Under the pieces are notes generated by a model, which saw nothing but the letters and a program-made list of their open reading frames with translations, searched no databases and was not told the DNA's origin. Positions 1-5,954 of a stretch of DNA of 9,345 nucleotides are shown in pieces (the stretch's first letter is position 1; each line of letters starts with the position of its first letter). The position numbers were made by a program, and so were the translations under genes. Source of the stretch: Dehalococcoidia bacterium (GTDB lineage Bacteria > Chloroflexota > Dehalococcoidia > GIF9 > UBA5629); contig QYPU01000046.1 in assembly GCA_007280145.1 (NCBI GenBank), positions 1-9,345 of the forward strand, written 5' to 3'.

Positions 1-1
1 C

Positions 2-103
2 GATGTGGTGATTTATGCTAAATATGGTGGCACTGAGATAAAGGAAGATGATGAGGAGCTGATTATCCTCAGGGAGAGTGATATTTTAGCTAAGAAGAGT
101 TAA
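2..103 (+). CDS. groES: Co-chaperonin GroES, C-terminal end (5' truncated by window)
   Basis: Only the last 33 codons are visible, reading DVVIYAKYGGTEIKEDDEEL and onward to ILAKKS, with a TAA stop at 101-103. The pattern YGGTEIK, an acidic stretch, then a short hydrophobic strand with LRESDILA is typical of the C-terminal part of the 10-kDa GroES/Cpn10 subunit. GroES forms the heptameric lid on the GroEL cylinder in the cytoplasm. The gene lies 74 nt upstream of groEL on the same strand, the usual groES-groEL operon order. The mobile loop and the operon promoter, including any CIRCE operator for HrcA, lie outside the window. The identification is firm because of the neighbour. Confidence 0.95.
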   Translation, partial: DVVIYAKYGGTEIKEDDEELIILRESDILAKKS

Positions 104-110
104 TCAAGGA

Positions 111-141
111 TAGACACGGATGTAAGTTAAAATTCTATAAC
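111..141 (+). promoter_or_regulatory. Possible weak internal promoter between groES and groEL
   Basis: TAGACA at 111-116 matches five of six bases of a -35 box, and TATAAC lies at 136-141, giving a 19-nt spacer that is longer than ideal. Two further TATAAT-like hexamers follow at 142-147 and 153-158 within an AT-rich, direct-repeat-like leader (actataataa occurs twice). This could add groEL-only transcripts, but an AT-rich gap easily yields such matches by chance. Confidence 0.2.
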
Positions 142-177
142 TATAATAAAACTATAATAATAAGGAGGTAAGAAAGA

Positions 178-1785
178 ATGGCGAAACAAATTCTTTATGG
201 TGAAGAGGCGAGGCGAGCCTTGAAAACTGGCATTGATGCTTTGACCGATGCAGTTAAGGTGACTTTGGGACCGCGAGGGCGTCCAGTAGCCTTGGATAAG
301 AAGTTTGGTCCCCCTACTGTAATTAATGATGGCGTTTCCATAGCTAAGGATATTGAGCTGCCCGACCCGTTCGAGAATATGGGTGCCCAGCTGGTGAAGG
401 AAGCAGCGACTAAAACTAACGACAAGTGTGGCGATGGTACAACTACAGCTACTGTTCTGTCCCAAGCTATTGTAAGTGGAGGTTTTAAGAATATAGCTGC
501 GGGGGCTGATGCCATGGCTTTAAAGCGAGGTGTGGAGAAAGGGGTACTGGCTATAGTCGAGGACTTGAAGAAGATGAGCGTCCCGGTAACCACTAAAGAG
601 CAGGTAGCTCAAACGGCAACCATATCAGCTGTGGATGCCGAGATAGGCAATCTCATCGCTGAGGTTATGGAGAAGGTAGGTAAGGATGGAGTGATTACTG
701 TTGAGGAATCAAAGGGTTTACTGTATGAGACGGATTACGTCGAAGGCATGGAATTTGACCGTGGCTACATTAGCCCTTACTTCATCACCAATGCTGAGCT
801 TATGAAAACAGAACTTGAAGACCCCTATATCCTGATTACGGATAAGAAGATTTCAGCTATATCTGATATCTTGCCTGTTCTGGAGAAGGTACTTCAGATT
901 TCCAAGAATCTGGTGATTATTGCTGAGGATGTGGATGGTGAAGCCCTGGCTACTCTGGTAGTCAACAAGCTGAGAGGAACGCTGAATTGCCTGGCAGTTA
1001 AAGCACCGGGTTTTGGAGATAGGCGAAAGGCTATGCTTGAGGATGTAGCTATCCTGACCGGGGGTAAGGTTATCTCTGAAGAGGTAGGCAGAAAGCTTGA
1101 TTCAACGACTGTAGAGGACCTTGGTCGTGCCAGGAGGATGGTAGCCGATAAAGACAACACTACCATTGTCGAGGGTAAAGGGTCTGAGGAAGAAATTCAA
1201 GCCAGGATTAAGCAGATTAAGGCGCAGACTGATGAGACCACCTCCGACTATGATAAGGAAAAACTTCAGGAGAGGTTAGCCAAGTTGGCTGGTGGTGTGG
1301 CAGTGATCAAGGTAGGAGCTGCCACTGAAGTTGAACTTAAGGAGAAAAAACATCGGGTTGAGGATGCTCTGTCGGCGACCAGGGCTGCGGTTGAGGAAGG
1401 GATTTTGCCTGGCGGCGGTGTTGCTATACTTAATGCCAGTCTGGTTCTAGATAAGGTTAAGGCGGAGGGCGATGAAGCTACCGGTGTTGCTATTCTTAAG
1501 CGAGCTTTGGAAGAGCCGCTGCGCTGGATTGCTATAAATGCTGGGCAGGAGGGTTCAGTGGTGGTAGATAAGGTGAAGCGCAGCAAGAAAGGCGTTGGTT
1601 ATGATGCCGCGAAGGATGAGTTCGGTGATATGGTGGCAAAAGGCATCATTGACCCGCTTAAGGTTGTCAGGACTGCCTTAGAGAATGCCTCCAGTATTGC
1701 TAACATGATTTTGACCACTGAAGCTCTGGTGACGGACATTCCAGAAAAAGAAAGGGCATCTATGCCACCTATGCCGGAGTATTAG
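178..1785 (+). CDS. groEL: Chaperonin GroEL (Cpn60), complete, 535 aa
   Basis: This is the 60-kDa ATP-dependent group I chaperonin, which forms the cytoplasmic double ring that refolds proteins together with GroES. The start is fixed by AAGGAGG at 162-168, nine nucleotides before ATG. The protein opens with MAKQILYGEEAR and has the nucleotide-binding TLGPRGRPV (29-37) and GDGTTTATV (85-93), the latter carrying the conserved Asp86. It also has the apical substrate-binding region with GYISPYFIT and the equatorial RVEDALSATRAAVEEG segment with the ATP-hydrolysis Asp. At 535 residues it is slightly shorter than the usual 540-548. The C-terminus is MPPMPEY and lacks the flexible Gly-Gly-Met repeat tail of E. 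coli GroEL, as in some other bacterial lineages. Cys84 directly before GDGTTT is uncommon. It is co-transcribed with groES. Confidence 0.99.
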   Translation: MAKQILYGEEARRALKTGIDALTDAVKVTLGPRGRPVALDKKFGPPTVINDGVSIAKDIELPDPFENMGAQLVKEAATKTNDKCGDGTTTATVLSQAIVSGGFKNIAAGADAMALKRGVEKGVLAIVEDLKKMSVPVTTKEQVAQTATISAVDAEIGNLIAEVMEKVGKDGVITVEESKGLLYETDYVEGMEFDRGYISPYFITNAELMKTELEDPYILITDKKISAISDILPVLEKVLQISKNLVIIAEDVDGEALATLVVNKLRGTLNCLAVKAPGFGDRRKAMLEDVAILTGGKVISEEVGRKLDSTTVEDLGRARRMVADKDNTTIVEGKGSEEEIQARIKQIKAQTDETTSDYDKEKLQERLAKLAGGVAVIKVGAATEVELKEKKHRVEDALSATRAAVEEGILPGGGVAILNASLVLDKVKAEGDEATGVAILKRALEEPLRWIAINAGQEGSVVVDKVKRSKKGVGYDAAKDEFGDMVAKGIIDPLKVVRTALENASSIANMILTTEALVTDIPEKERASMPPMPEY

Positions 1786-1804
1786 TAGGCCATAGGAAAC
1801 ATCG

Positions 1805-1836
1805 AAAGAGGAGCCACCGGCCGGTGGCTCCTCTTT
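1805..1836. terminator. Perfect 32-bp palindrome, probable bidirectional terminator
   Basis: The half-site aaagaggagccaccgg is followed immediately by its exact reverse complement. The RNA would fold into a stem of about 14 bp closed by a GGCC tetraloop. It begins 19 nt after the groEL stop and ends 12 nt before the stop of the convergent M16 peptidase gene, so one hairpin could terminate both transcripts. The flanking A and T runs are short and partly inside the stem (aaag and cttt), so termination strength is uncertain. The symmetry and placement make the call good. Confidence 0.85.
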
Positions 1837-1848
1837 GTCTGTAAGGGT

Positions 1849-3111
1849 CTAAAGCTTGAGCATTTTTGCTAATGACTCTTTTTTCTTAACAGGTCCAACG
1901 ATAGCCAAATTTAGTTTTTCACTAAGCAAAATTTGCTGGGCGACTCGCATCAGGTCTTCGATAGTAACAGCTTCGATTAGGGATACAACCTCATCTATGG
2001 TGAGGATACGATTGGTAAGTATCTCTTGAACTCCTGACCAACTAGCAACACTACGACTGTTTTCTAAGCTTAGAAGTAATCGTCCCTTAGCTAGCTCTTT
2101 AGCCTTGTTGAGTTCAGGTTCAGAGATGTGCTCCTTAAGCTGAGAGAGCTGGATAAGGATAGCTTGCAATGCAGCGTCGACTCGTCTGGGGTCGACTCCA
2201 GCATGAATGATAACTGCTCCTGAATCAGTAAAATGATCGACATAGCTGTGAATGTCATAGGCAAGCCCCTGTTGCTCTCTAACCGCAATGAACAGACGGC
2301 TACTCATCCCTTCGCCTAATACTATGTTGAGCAGGTCAAGGGCAAAACGGTCAGGATGGAAAATAGATAGACCGGGAATACCAAGACAGAGGTGAGCCTG
2401 TTTGATGTCTCGATGTTCAATATGAAATCTAACCGCTTCTTGGTTATCTTTACTGGGAAAGCCTGTCAGTATCTTGTTAGGTCTCCAGTCACCGAGAGTC
2501 TGGTTAACGATGTCTTGCACTTGTTCATGATTAATATCACCGGCAATGCTAATTACGGTGTTATTAGGTAAATAATGCTGGGAGAAAAAGTCGAGCATTT
2601 GCTGGCGACTTAGAGCAGCTACCGTTTCTTTTTTACCGGCGATATCACGCCCTAGCGGTTGCCCTGGCCATAAAAGCTCATCGATTAGCATGTCCACTCG
2701 CTGCCGTGGAGAATCAAGGCTCATGTTTATTTCCTCAATAATTATCTGGCGTTCCTGGTTAATGTCTTTGTCGTCGAAGCGGGAGTTTAGCAGCAAGTCA
2801 GTGAGCACATCTAAAGCTAAAAGAAAGTGTTGGCTAGTTATCCTGCACCAGAAGGTGCTTAGTTCCTTGTCAGTGCCCCCGTTGATTGTACCACCAACAC
2901 TTTCGATAGCTTCGCTGATTTCCTTAGAGCTCTGACGCTTTTCAGTACCCTTAAAGCAAAGGTGCTCAATAAAATGGGAGATTCCAGCTTCAGGCTCAGT
3001 TTCGTAGCATGCTCCGACGCCGAGAAAGAAAACCATGGAGACTGAACGAGTATGAGGCATGTTGCTAGTAATAAGGCGTAGTCCATTCTTGAGGGTGATT
3101 TTGTGATGCAT
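1849..3111 (-). CDS. M16 family zinc metallopeptidase (pitrilysin/MPP-like), 420 aa
   Basis: The protein carries the inverted zinc motif HFIEH at residues 46-50, with His46 and His50 as metal ligands and Glu49 as the catalytic base. The distal Glu ligand lies in the EE pair at 126-127, at the spacing expected for M16 (HxxEH followed about 75 residues later by Glu). The inactive second half carries the M16 substrate-binding signature with SSRLF, VREQQGLAY and the following HSYVDHF. A length of 420 aa fits the single-repeat M16B group, which works as a dimer resembling mitochondrial processing peptidase. No signal peptide is visible, so it is probably cytoplasmic and degrades peptides. The gene is monocistronic and convergent with groEL. 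No Shine-Dalgarno sequence precedes the ATG; see the promoter at 3121-3150. Product family is certain, substrate unknown. Confidence 0.95.
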   Translation of the reverse strand: MHHKITLKNGLRLITSNMPHTRSVSMVFFLGVGACYETEPEAGISHFIEHLCFKGTEKRQSSKEISEAIESVGGTINGGTDKELSTFWCRITSQHFLLALDVLTDLLLNSRFDDKDINQERQIIIEEINMSLDSPRQRVDMLIDELLWPGQPLGRDIAGKKETVAALSRQQMLDFFSQHYLPNNTVISIAGDINHEQVQDIVNQTLGDWRPNKILTGFPSKDNQEAVRFHIEHRDIKQAHLCLGIPGLSIFHPDRFALDLLNIVLGEGMSSRLFIAVREQQGLAYDIHSYVDHFTDSGAVIIHAGVDPRRVDAALQAILIQLSQLKEHISEPELNKAKELAKGRLLLSLENSRSVASWSGVQEILTNRILTIDEVVSLIEAVTIEDLMRVAQQILLSEKLNLAIVGPVKKKESLAKMLKL

Positions 3112-3120
3112 AATACTGGA

Positions 3121-3150
3121 ATTTTACTCGTTGCTAAGGTCTGGCGTCAA
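3121..3150 (-). promoter_or_regulatory. Promoter of the M16 peptidase gene, near-leaderless
   Basis: On the minus strand TTGACG (plus 3145-3150) is followed after 18 nt by TAAAAT (plus 3121-3126). Only nine nucleotides, tccagtatt, separate the -10 box from the ATG at 3111. A start about seven nt below the -10 box would give an mRNA with a leader of roughly 2-4 nt. There is no purine-rich ribosome-binding sequence, which agrees with leaderless initiation. Inferred from sequence only. Confidence 0.55.
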
Positions 3151-3301
3151 TGTAACTAGGGCTAAGGCTATGTATTTTAATGTAGTGGAAGATTTGGGAT
3201 TATACGGAAGGAGAAGGTGCTTTCGCTTAGCGGGGTTGTTTGCGGTTGGCTGGCTGAAATAGCCTGAAGAGCTTAAGTATTATCACAACCATCGGCAGCC
3301 A

Positions 3302-3330
3302 TTGACCTTTTTCTATTCCATTGTTATACT
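3302..3330 (+). promoter_or_regulatory. Strong sigma70-type promoter of bioY with extended -10
   Basis: TTGACC at 3302-3307, a 17-nt spacer, then TATACT at 3325-3330 preceded by TGT at 3322-3324, an extended -10. The predicted transcription start is about 3336-3338. This places the TTG at 3331 outside the mRNA and supports the downstream ATG at 3370 as the real bioY start. I found no clear BirA-type or BioR-type operator dyad around it. Confidence 0.75.
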
Positions 3331-3369
3331 TTGATTTTGATCATTAGTAATAAGGAGGCAACGATTAAG

Positions 3370-3954
3370 ATGAAAATGTCAACTGCTCGTCTCACCTTTG
3401 TGGATATCGCTATTCCTAGGACGGGCTTCCTTTGGGATGCAGCTCTAGTAATTAGTTTTGCTTGCCTAACTGCCGTATGTGCTCAGGTAAGCTTTTGGAT
3501 GGGTATGGTACCCGTGAGCGGGCAAACCTTTGGTGTTCTTTTGGCTGGTGCTCTTTTAGGAAGCCGCCGCGGGGCATTAAGCCAGCTCAGTTACCTGGCT
3601 ATAGGGGCTACTGGAGTTCCATGTTGGTTTGCACTAGGTGGGCCTCTAGGCATTGCTCGTTTGGCTGGGCCTACAGGGGGTTATTTAATGGGTTTTGTAG
3701 CGGCTGCCTTTGTTGCTGGTTGGTTTGCTGAAAGAGGCTGGGACCGACATGTGCGGACAGCAATCCTGGCTATGTTTACTGGTAACATCGTTATCTATAT
3801 CTTTGGTCTATCTTGGCTGGCTCATTTTGTTCCCGAAGGTACTGTGTTCCAGTCTGGGCTTTATCCTTTTGTAATTGGTGATTTGGTAAAAATAGTCGCT
3901 GCGGCTTTAGCTTTGCCTTCAGGATGGTTACTTCTTCGACGACTTAAGGGTTGA
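3370..3954 (+). CDS. bioY: Biotin transporter BioY, ECF S-component, 194 aa
   Basis: BioY is the membrane-embedded substrate-binding subunit that captures biotin, normally with the shared ECF module (EcfT plus two ATPases). The sequence is strongly hydrophobic with about six membrane segments. Family motifs are PVSGQTFGVLLAGALLG (from residue 48), the SYLAIGATGVP segment, GPTGGYLMGF (100-109) and GDLVK (170-174). Asp171 and Lys174 correspond to the biotin-contacting Asp and Lys near the last helix of characterised BioY proteins. AAGGAGG at 3352-3358 sits 11 nt before ATG 3370, and an in-frame TTG at 3331 is too close to the promoter to be used. No ECF T or A genes and no biotin synthesis genes are in the window, so the module must be encoded elsewhere, or BioY works alone as reported for some solitary BioY proteins. 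Confidence 0.95.
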   Translation: MKMSTARLTFVDIAIPRTGFLWDAALVISFACLTAVCAQVSFWMGMVPVSGQTFGVLLAGALLGSRRGALSQLSYLAIGATGVPCWFALGGPLGIARLAGPTGGYLMGFVAAAFVAGWFAERGWDRHVRTAILAMFTGNIVIYIFGLSWLAHFVPEGTVFQSGLYPFVIGDLVKIVAAALALPSGWLLLRRLKG

Positions 3955-3972
3955 GAATTTTACCTTAACCCC

Positions 3973-3994
3973 TATTGTATAGTTTTCATTGAGG
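3973..3994 (+). promoter_or_regulatory. Possible -10 box and Shine-Dalgarno of the MBL-fold gene
   Basis: TATAGT at 3978-3983 resembles a -10 box but lacks a well-placed -35 (TTGAGA at 3951-3956 is 21 nt away). GAGG at 3991-3994 lies eight nt before the TTG start at 4003 and is the element that decides the start. The gene may equally be read through from bioY, which ends 48 nt upstream. Confidence 0.35.
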
Positions 3995-4002
3995 TCATTA
4001 GT

Positions 4003-4644
4003 TTGGAGATTACCTGGTTAGGGCATTCCTGTTTTTCTGTCAAAGGGAAAGAGGCTGTTGTTATCACTGACCCATGCCACCCGAGTCTGGGTTATTCTGT
4101 AGGCAAGCTTCGGGCTGACATAGTGACCCTGAGCCATTTTCATCCTGGTCATTGCTATACCGAAGCTATCACCAGTGAATTCAAGGAAATTAGAGGTCCC
4201 GGTGAATATGAGTTGAAGGGCACTTTTATTACCGGCATTGCTACTTTTCATGATGCTGTCCGAGGGGAAAGACTGGGTAAGAATACTGTTTACCTCTTGG
4301 AGATAGATGGAATGACATTGTGTCATTTGGGTGACCTCGGTCATTTGCCCTCATCTGAATTGATAGAGGCAATAGGTGATACTGAAATATTGTTTTTGCC
4401 TGTGGGTGGTGTATCAACCATAGGTGGCTCGACAGCTGCTGAGATTGTAAGGCGCCTGAATCCTAAGGTTGTTATTCCTATGCACTATAAAACACCAGAT
4501 TTGATTGGGGACCTCGAACCTGTAGACAAATTCTTGAAGGAACTGGGTATAAAGGAAACAGTCTCCCAGTCTAAACTTTCGATTACTCGTTCGACTTTGC
4601 CGGCTAGCGCCCAGGTGGTACTTCTTAATTATCCCCGCAAGTAG
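4003..4644 (+). CDS. Metallo-beta-lactamase-fold metal-dependent hydrolase, 213 aa
   Basis: The protein starts from TTG as MEITWLGHSCF, the usual first strand of the COG2220 / UPF0173-like (Lactamase_B_3) group, and GAGG eight nt upstream supports this start. The metal-binding loop reads SHFHPGHC with His45, His47 and His50; the standard motif is HxHxDH, so the Asp of the second metal site is replaced by Gly49. Later candidate ligands are His83, His108, Asp111 (CHLGD), His114 and His161 (PMHYKTP). The length and the C-terminal end (QVVLLNYPRK) match the family, so the gene looks intact. Members are cytoplasmic hydrolases, mostly without known substrate; there is no reason to call it an antibiotic resistance gene. 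It follows bioY by 48 nt and may share its transcript. The fold is sure, the activity is not. Confidence 0.9.
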   Translation: MEITWLGHSCFSVKGKEAVVITDPCHPSLGYSVGKLRADIVTLSHFHPGHCYTEAITSEFKEIRGPGEYELKGTFITGIATFHDAVRGERLGKNTVYLLEIDGMTLCHLGDLGHLPSSELIEAIGDTEILFLPVGGVSTIGGSTAAEIVRRLNPKVVIPMHYKTPDLIGDLEPVDKFLKELGIKETVSQSKLSITRSTLPASAQVVLLNYPRK

Positions 4645-4655
4645 TCTCCTTCTTT

Positions 4656-4685
4656 TTGACAGGCTTTGTACTTCTCACGTAGAAT
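4656..4685 (+). promoter_or_regulatory. Promoter of the zinc-ribbon gene, near-leaderless
   Basis: A perfect TTGACA at 4656-4661, an 18-nt spacer and TAGAAT at 4680-4685. Ten nucleotides (tagcctggtt) then lead to ATG at 4696, so the mRNA would begin about 2-5 nt before the start codon. No Shine-Dalgarno sequence is present. The geometry is almost identical to the M16 promoter at 3121-3150. Confidence 0.65.
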
Positions 4686-4695
4686 TAGCCTGGTT

Positions 4696-5391
4696 ATGAT
4701 TTTAGCTAAGAGACTCTATGAATTACAGCAAATCGATCTGGAAATCCAGAAGACACAAGAGCTTTTAGATGAGGTCAATCGCCAATTAGGTGAAAGTGAG
4801 ACTTTAGTTAGAGCTAGGGCTGAGCTTCTTGCTAAAGAGGAACATCTAGCCGAGATAGATAAGCAACAACGTGATGTAGAGTGGGAGAGCGAAGACTTGC
4901 GAAGTAGCATCGCGCAGATGAGTAAGAAGCTTTATGATGGTAAAATCAAGAACCCTAAAGAGCTACTTAGCCTTGAGCAAGAAGTGAAACTCTTTAAGGC
5001 TAAATTAAAGCAGAAAGAAGACAGCTTATTGGACTTAATGGCTGAGGTAGAAGAGGAGCAAGGTAAGATAAAGTTGGTTACTGAGCGACTTAGTAAGCTC
5101 GAAGGAGAGTGGCAGCAGGAACAAAAGGTCTTAGCTCAGCAGCAAGCTGAAGCGGAAAGGCAGCTTGCTGACTTCAGCCAGAAACGGCAGGTATCGGCTT
5201 CTGAAGTTGCTCCGCAGTCTCTGGAGCTTTATGAGAGGATAAGGTTGAGAAAGGGGCAAGCGGTAGTCAAAGTAGAGCAAGGGAGATGCCAGGGATGCCG
5301 CCTTAACTTGTCAATGCGTGAGTTGCAGCAAGCTAGAGCTGGAGATGTGGTTCAGTGCAGCAGCTGCGGTAGGATACTTTATCTAAGCTAG
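4696..5391 (+). CDS. Coiled-coil C4-type zinc-ribbon protein (COG1579/DUF164), 231 aa
   Basis: From ATG 4696 the protein reads MILAKRLYELQQIDLEIQKT, the typical N-terminus of this family. Residues about 5-165 form a long charged heptad-rich coiled coil with the conserved KIKNPKEL turn and SLEQEV. The C-terminus carries a zinc ribbon with Cys198-x2-Cys201 and Cys221-x2-Cys224. An in-frame TTG at 4666 would add ten residues (MYFSRRISLV), but it lies between the -35 and -10 boxes of the predicted promoter, so I reject it. Family members are cytoplasmic and have been proposed to bind nucleic acid or ribosome-associated partners; the exact role here is unknown. RNase HI follows 20 nt downstream and is probably co-transcribed, an arrangement consistent with a role near RNA or DNA-RNA hybrids. 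Confidence 0.93.
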   Translation: MILAKRLYELQQIDLEIQKTQELLDEVNRQLGESETLVRARAELLAKEEHLAEIDKQQRDVEWESEDLRSSIAQMSKKLYDGKIKNPKELLSLEQEVKLFKAKLKQKEDSLLDLMAEVEEEQGKIKLVTERLSKLEGEWQQEQKVLAQQQAEAERQLADFSQKRQVSASEVAPQSLELYERIRLRKGQAVVKVEQGRCQGCRLNLSMRELQQARAGDVVQCSSCGRILYLS

Positions 5392-5411
5392 AGTCTTTCC
5401 CGAAATACAGT

Positions 5412-5819
5412 ATGCGACTGAAAATCTATACTGATGGAGCTTCTTGGGGCAATCCTGGACCAGCAGCTATCGGGGCTGTTATTAAGGACGAACAGCAAAA
5501 ATACTTGGTTAGAATCTCTCGATATATTGGTCAGAGTACTAATAATCAAGCTGAGTATCAGGCAGTGATTGCTGCTTTTAAAGCAGCAATCAAATTTAAG
5601 CCAACTGAAGTTATTCTTTACCTTGATTCAGAACTGGTAGCTAGACAATTAGCCGGTATTTATAGGGTGAAGAGTCTTTCTCTCCTTCCTCTGTATACTG
5701 AGGCTGCTAGGCTCTCAAAGGAATGTGCAAATTTATCTATTGTTCATGTCAAGCGAGCGAAAAATACTGAAGCTGATGCCTTAGCCACGGCAGCGCTAAA
5801 GAAATTTTCGGGCAGGTAA
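5412..5819 (+). CDS. rnhA: Ribonuclease HI, 135 aa
   Basis: This is a type I RNase H, which cuts the RNA strand of RNA-DNA hybrids with Mg2+. All four acidic active-site residues are visible: Asp8 in YTDGASWGNPGP, Glu48 in NNQAEYQAV, Asp72 in LYLDSELV and Asp122 in NTEADALA. The compact length of 135 aa lacks the basic handle region of the E. coli enzyme (155 aa) and resembles the short archaeal and Gram-positive types. It begins with ATG 20 nt after the zinc-ribbon stop. There is no good Shine-Dalgarno sequence, so translation may depend on coupling to the upstream gene. It ends about 135 nt before rnpB. The symbol rnhA follows fold and motifs; a generic RNase H-like name is the alternative. 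Confidence 0.95.
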   Translation: MRLKIYTDGASWGNPGPAAIGAVIKDEQQKYLVRISRYIGQSTNNQAEYQAVIAAFKAAIKFKPTEVILYLDSELVARQLAGIYRVKSLSLLPLYTEAARLSKECANLSIVHVKRAKNTEADALATAALKKFSGR

Positions 5820-5918
5820 CTTAGAGCGCTTCGCAGTACTGTCTGCATTTTGAACTCTTCACTTTGCCGGAAGATTTTGGCTTAAGGCGATAAGCAAAAC
5901 AACCTCAGCAAATCAAAT

Positions 5919-5947
5919 TTGACGATTCTTTGTTTGGGGTGTAAAGT
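5919..5947 (+). promoter_or_regulatory. Promoter of the RNase P RNA gene
   Basis: TTGACG at 5919-5924, a 17-nt spacer and TAAAGT at 5942-5947. The predicted start, seven to eight nt below the -10 box, falls at 5954-5955, exactly where the P1 helix of the RNase P RNA begins. The agreement of two independent predictions makes this the best-supported promoter here. The preceding stretch 5820-5918 shows only a small gctta/taagc hairpin around 5880-5895 and no clear terminator. Confidence 0.8.
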
Positions 5948-5954
5948 GAATAGT

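Noticed and set aside
127..593. Open frames of 112 and 132 codons on the minus strand across the start of groEL
   Set aside because: They lie antisense to the strongly conserved groEL coding sequence, have no ribosome-binding site and encode low-complexity Ser/Ala/Pro-rich or patchy sequence, as expected of shadow frames.
3217..3267. Short GTG frame (VLSLSGVVCGWLAEIA) with a ggaaggag sequence upstream in the gap before bioY
   Set aside because: It is only 16 codons, lies upstream of the clear bioY promoter and has no promoter of its own that I can see; chance is the simplest explanation.
3331..3369. Longer bioY start at TTG 3331
   Set aside because: It directly follows the -10 box, upstream of the expected transcription start, and has no Shine-Dalgarno sequence; ATG 3370 has both a leader and AAGGAGG.
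4003..4644. Reading the MBL-fold gene as an antibiotic beta-lactamase
   Set aside because: The N-terminus and motifs match the COG2220/UPF0173-like hydrolases and there is no signal peptide, which true class B beta-lactamases normally have.
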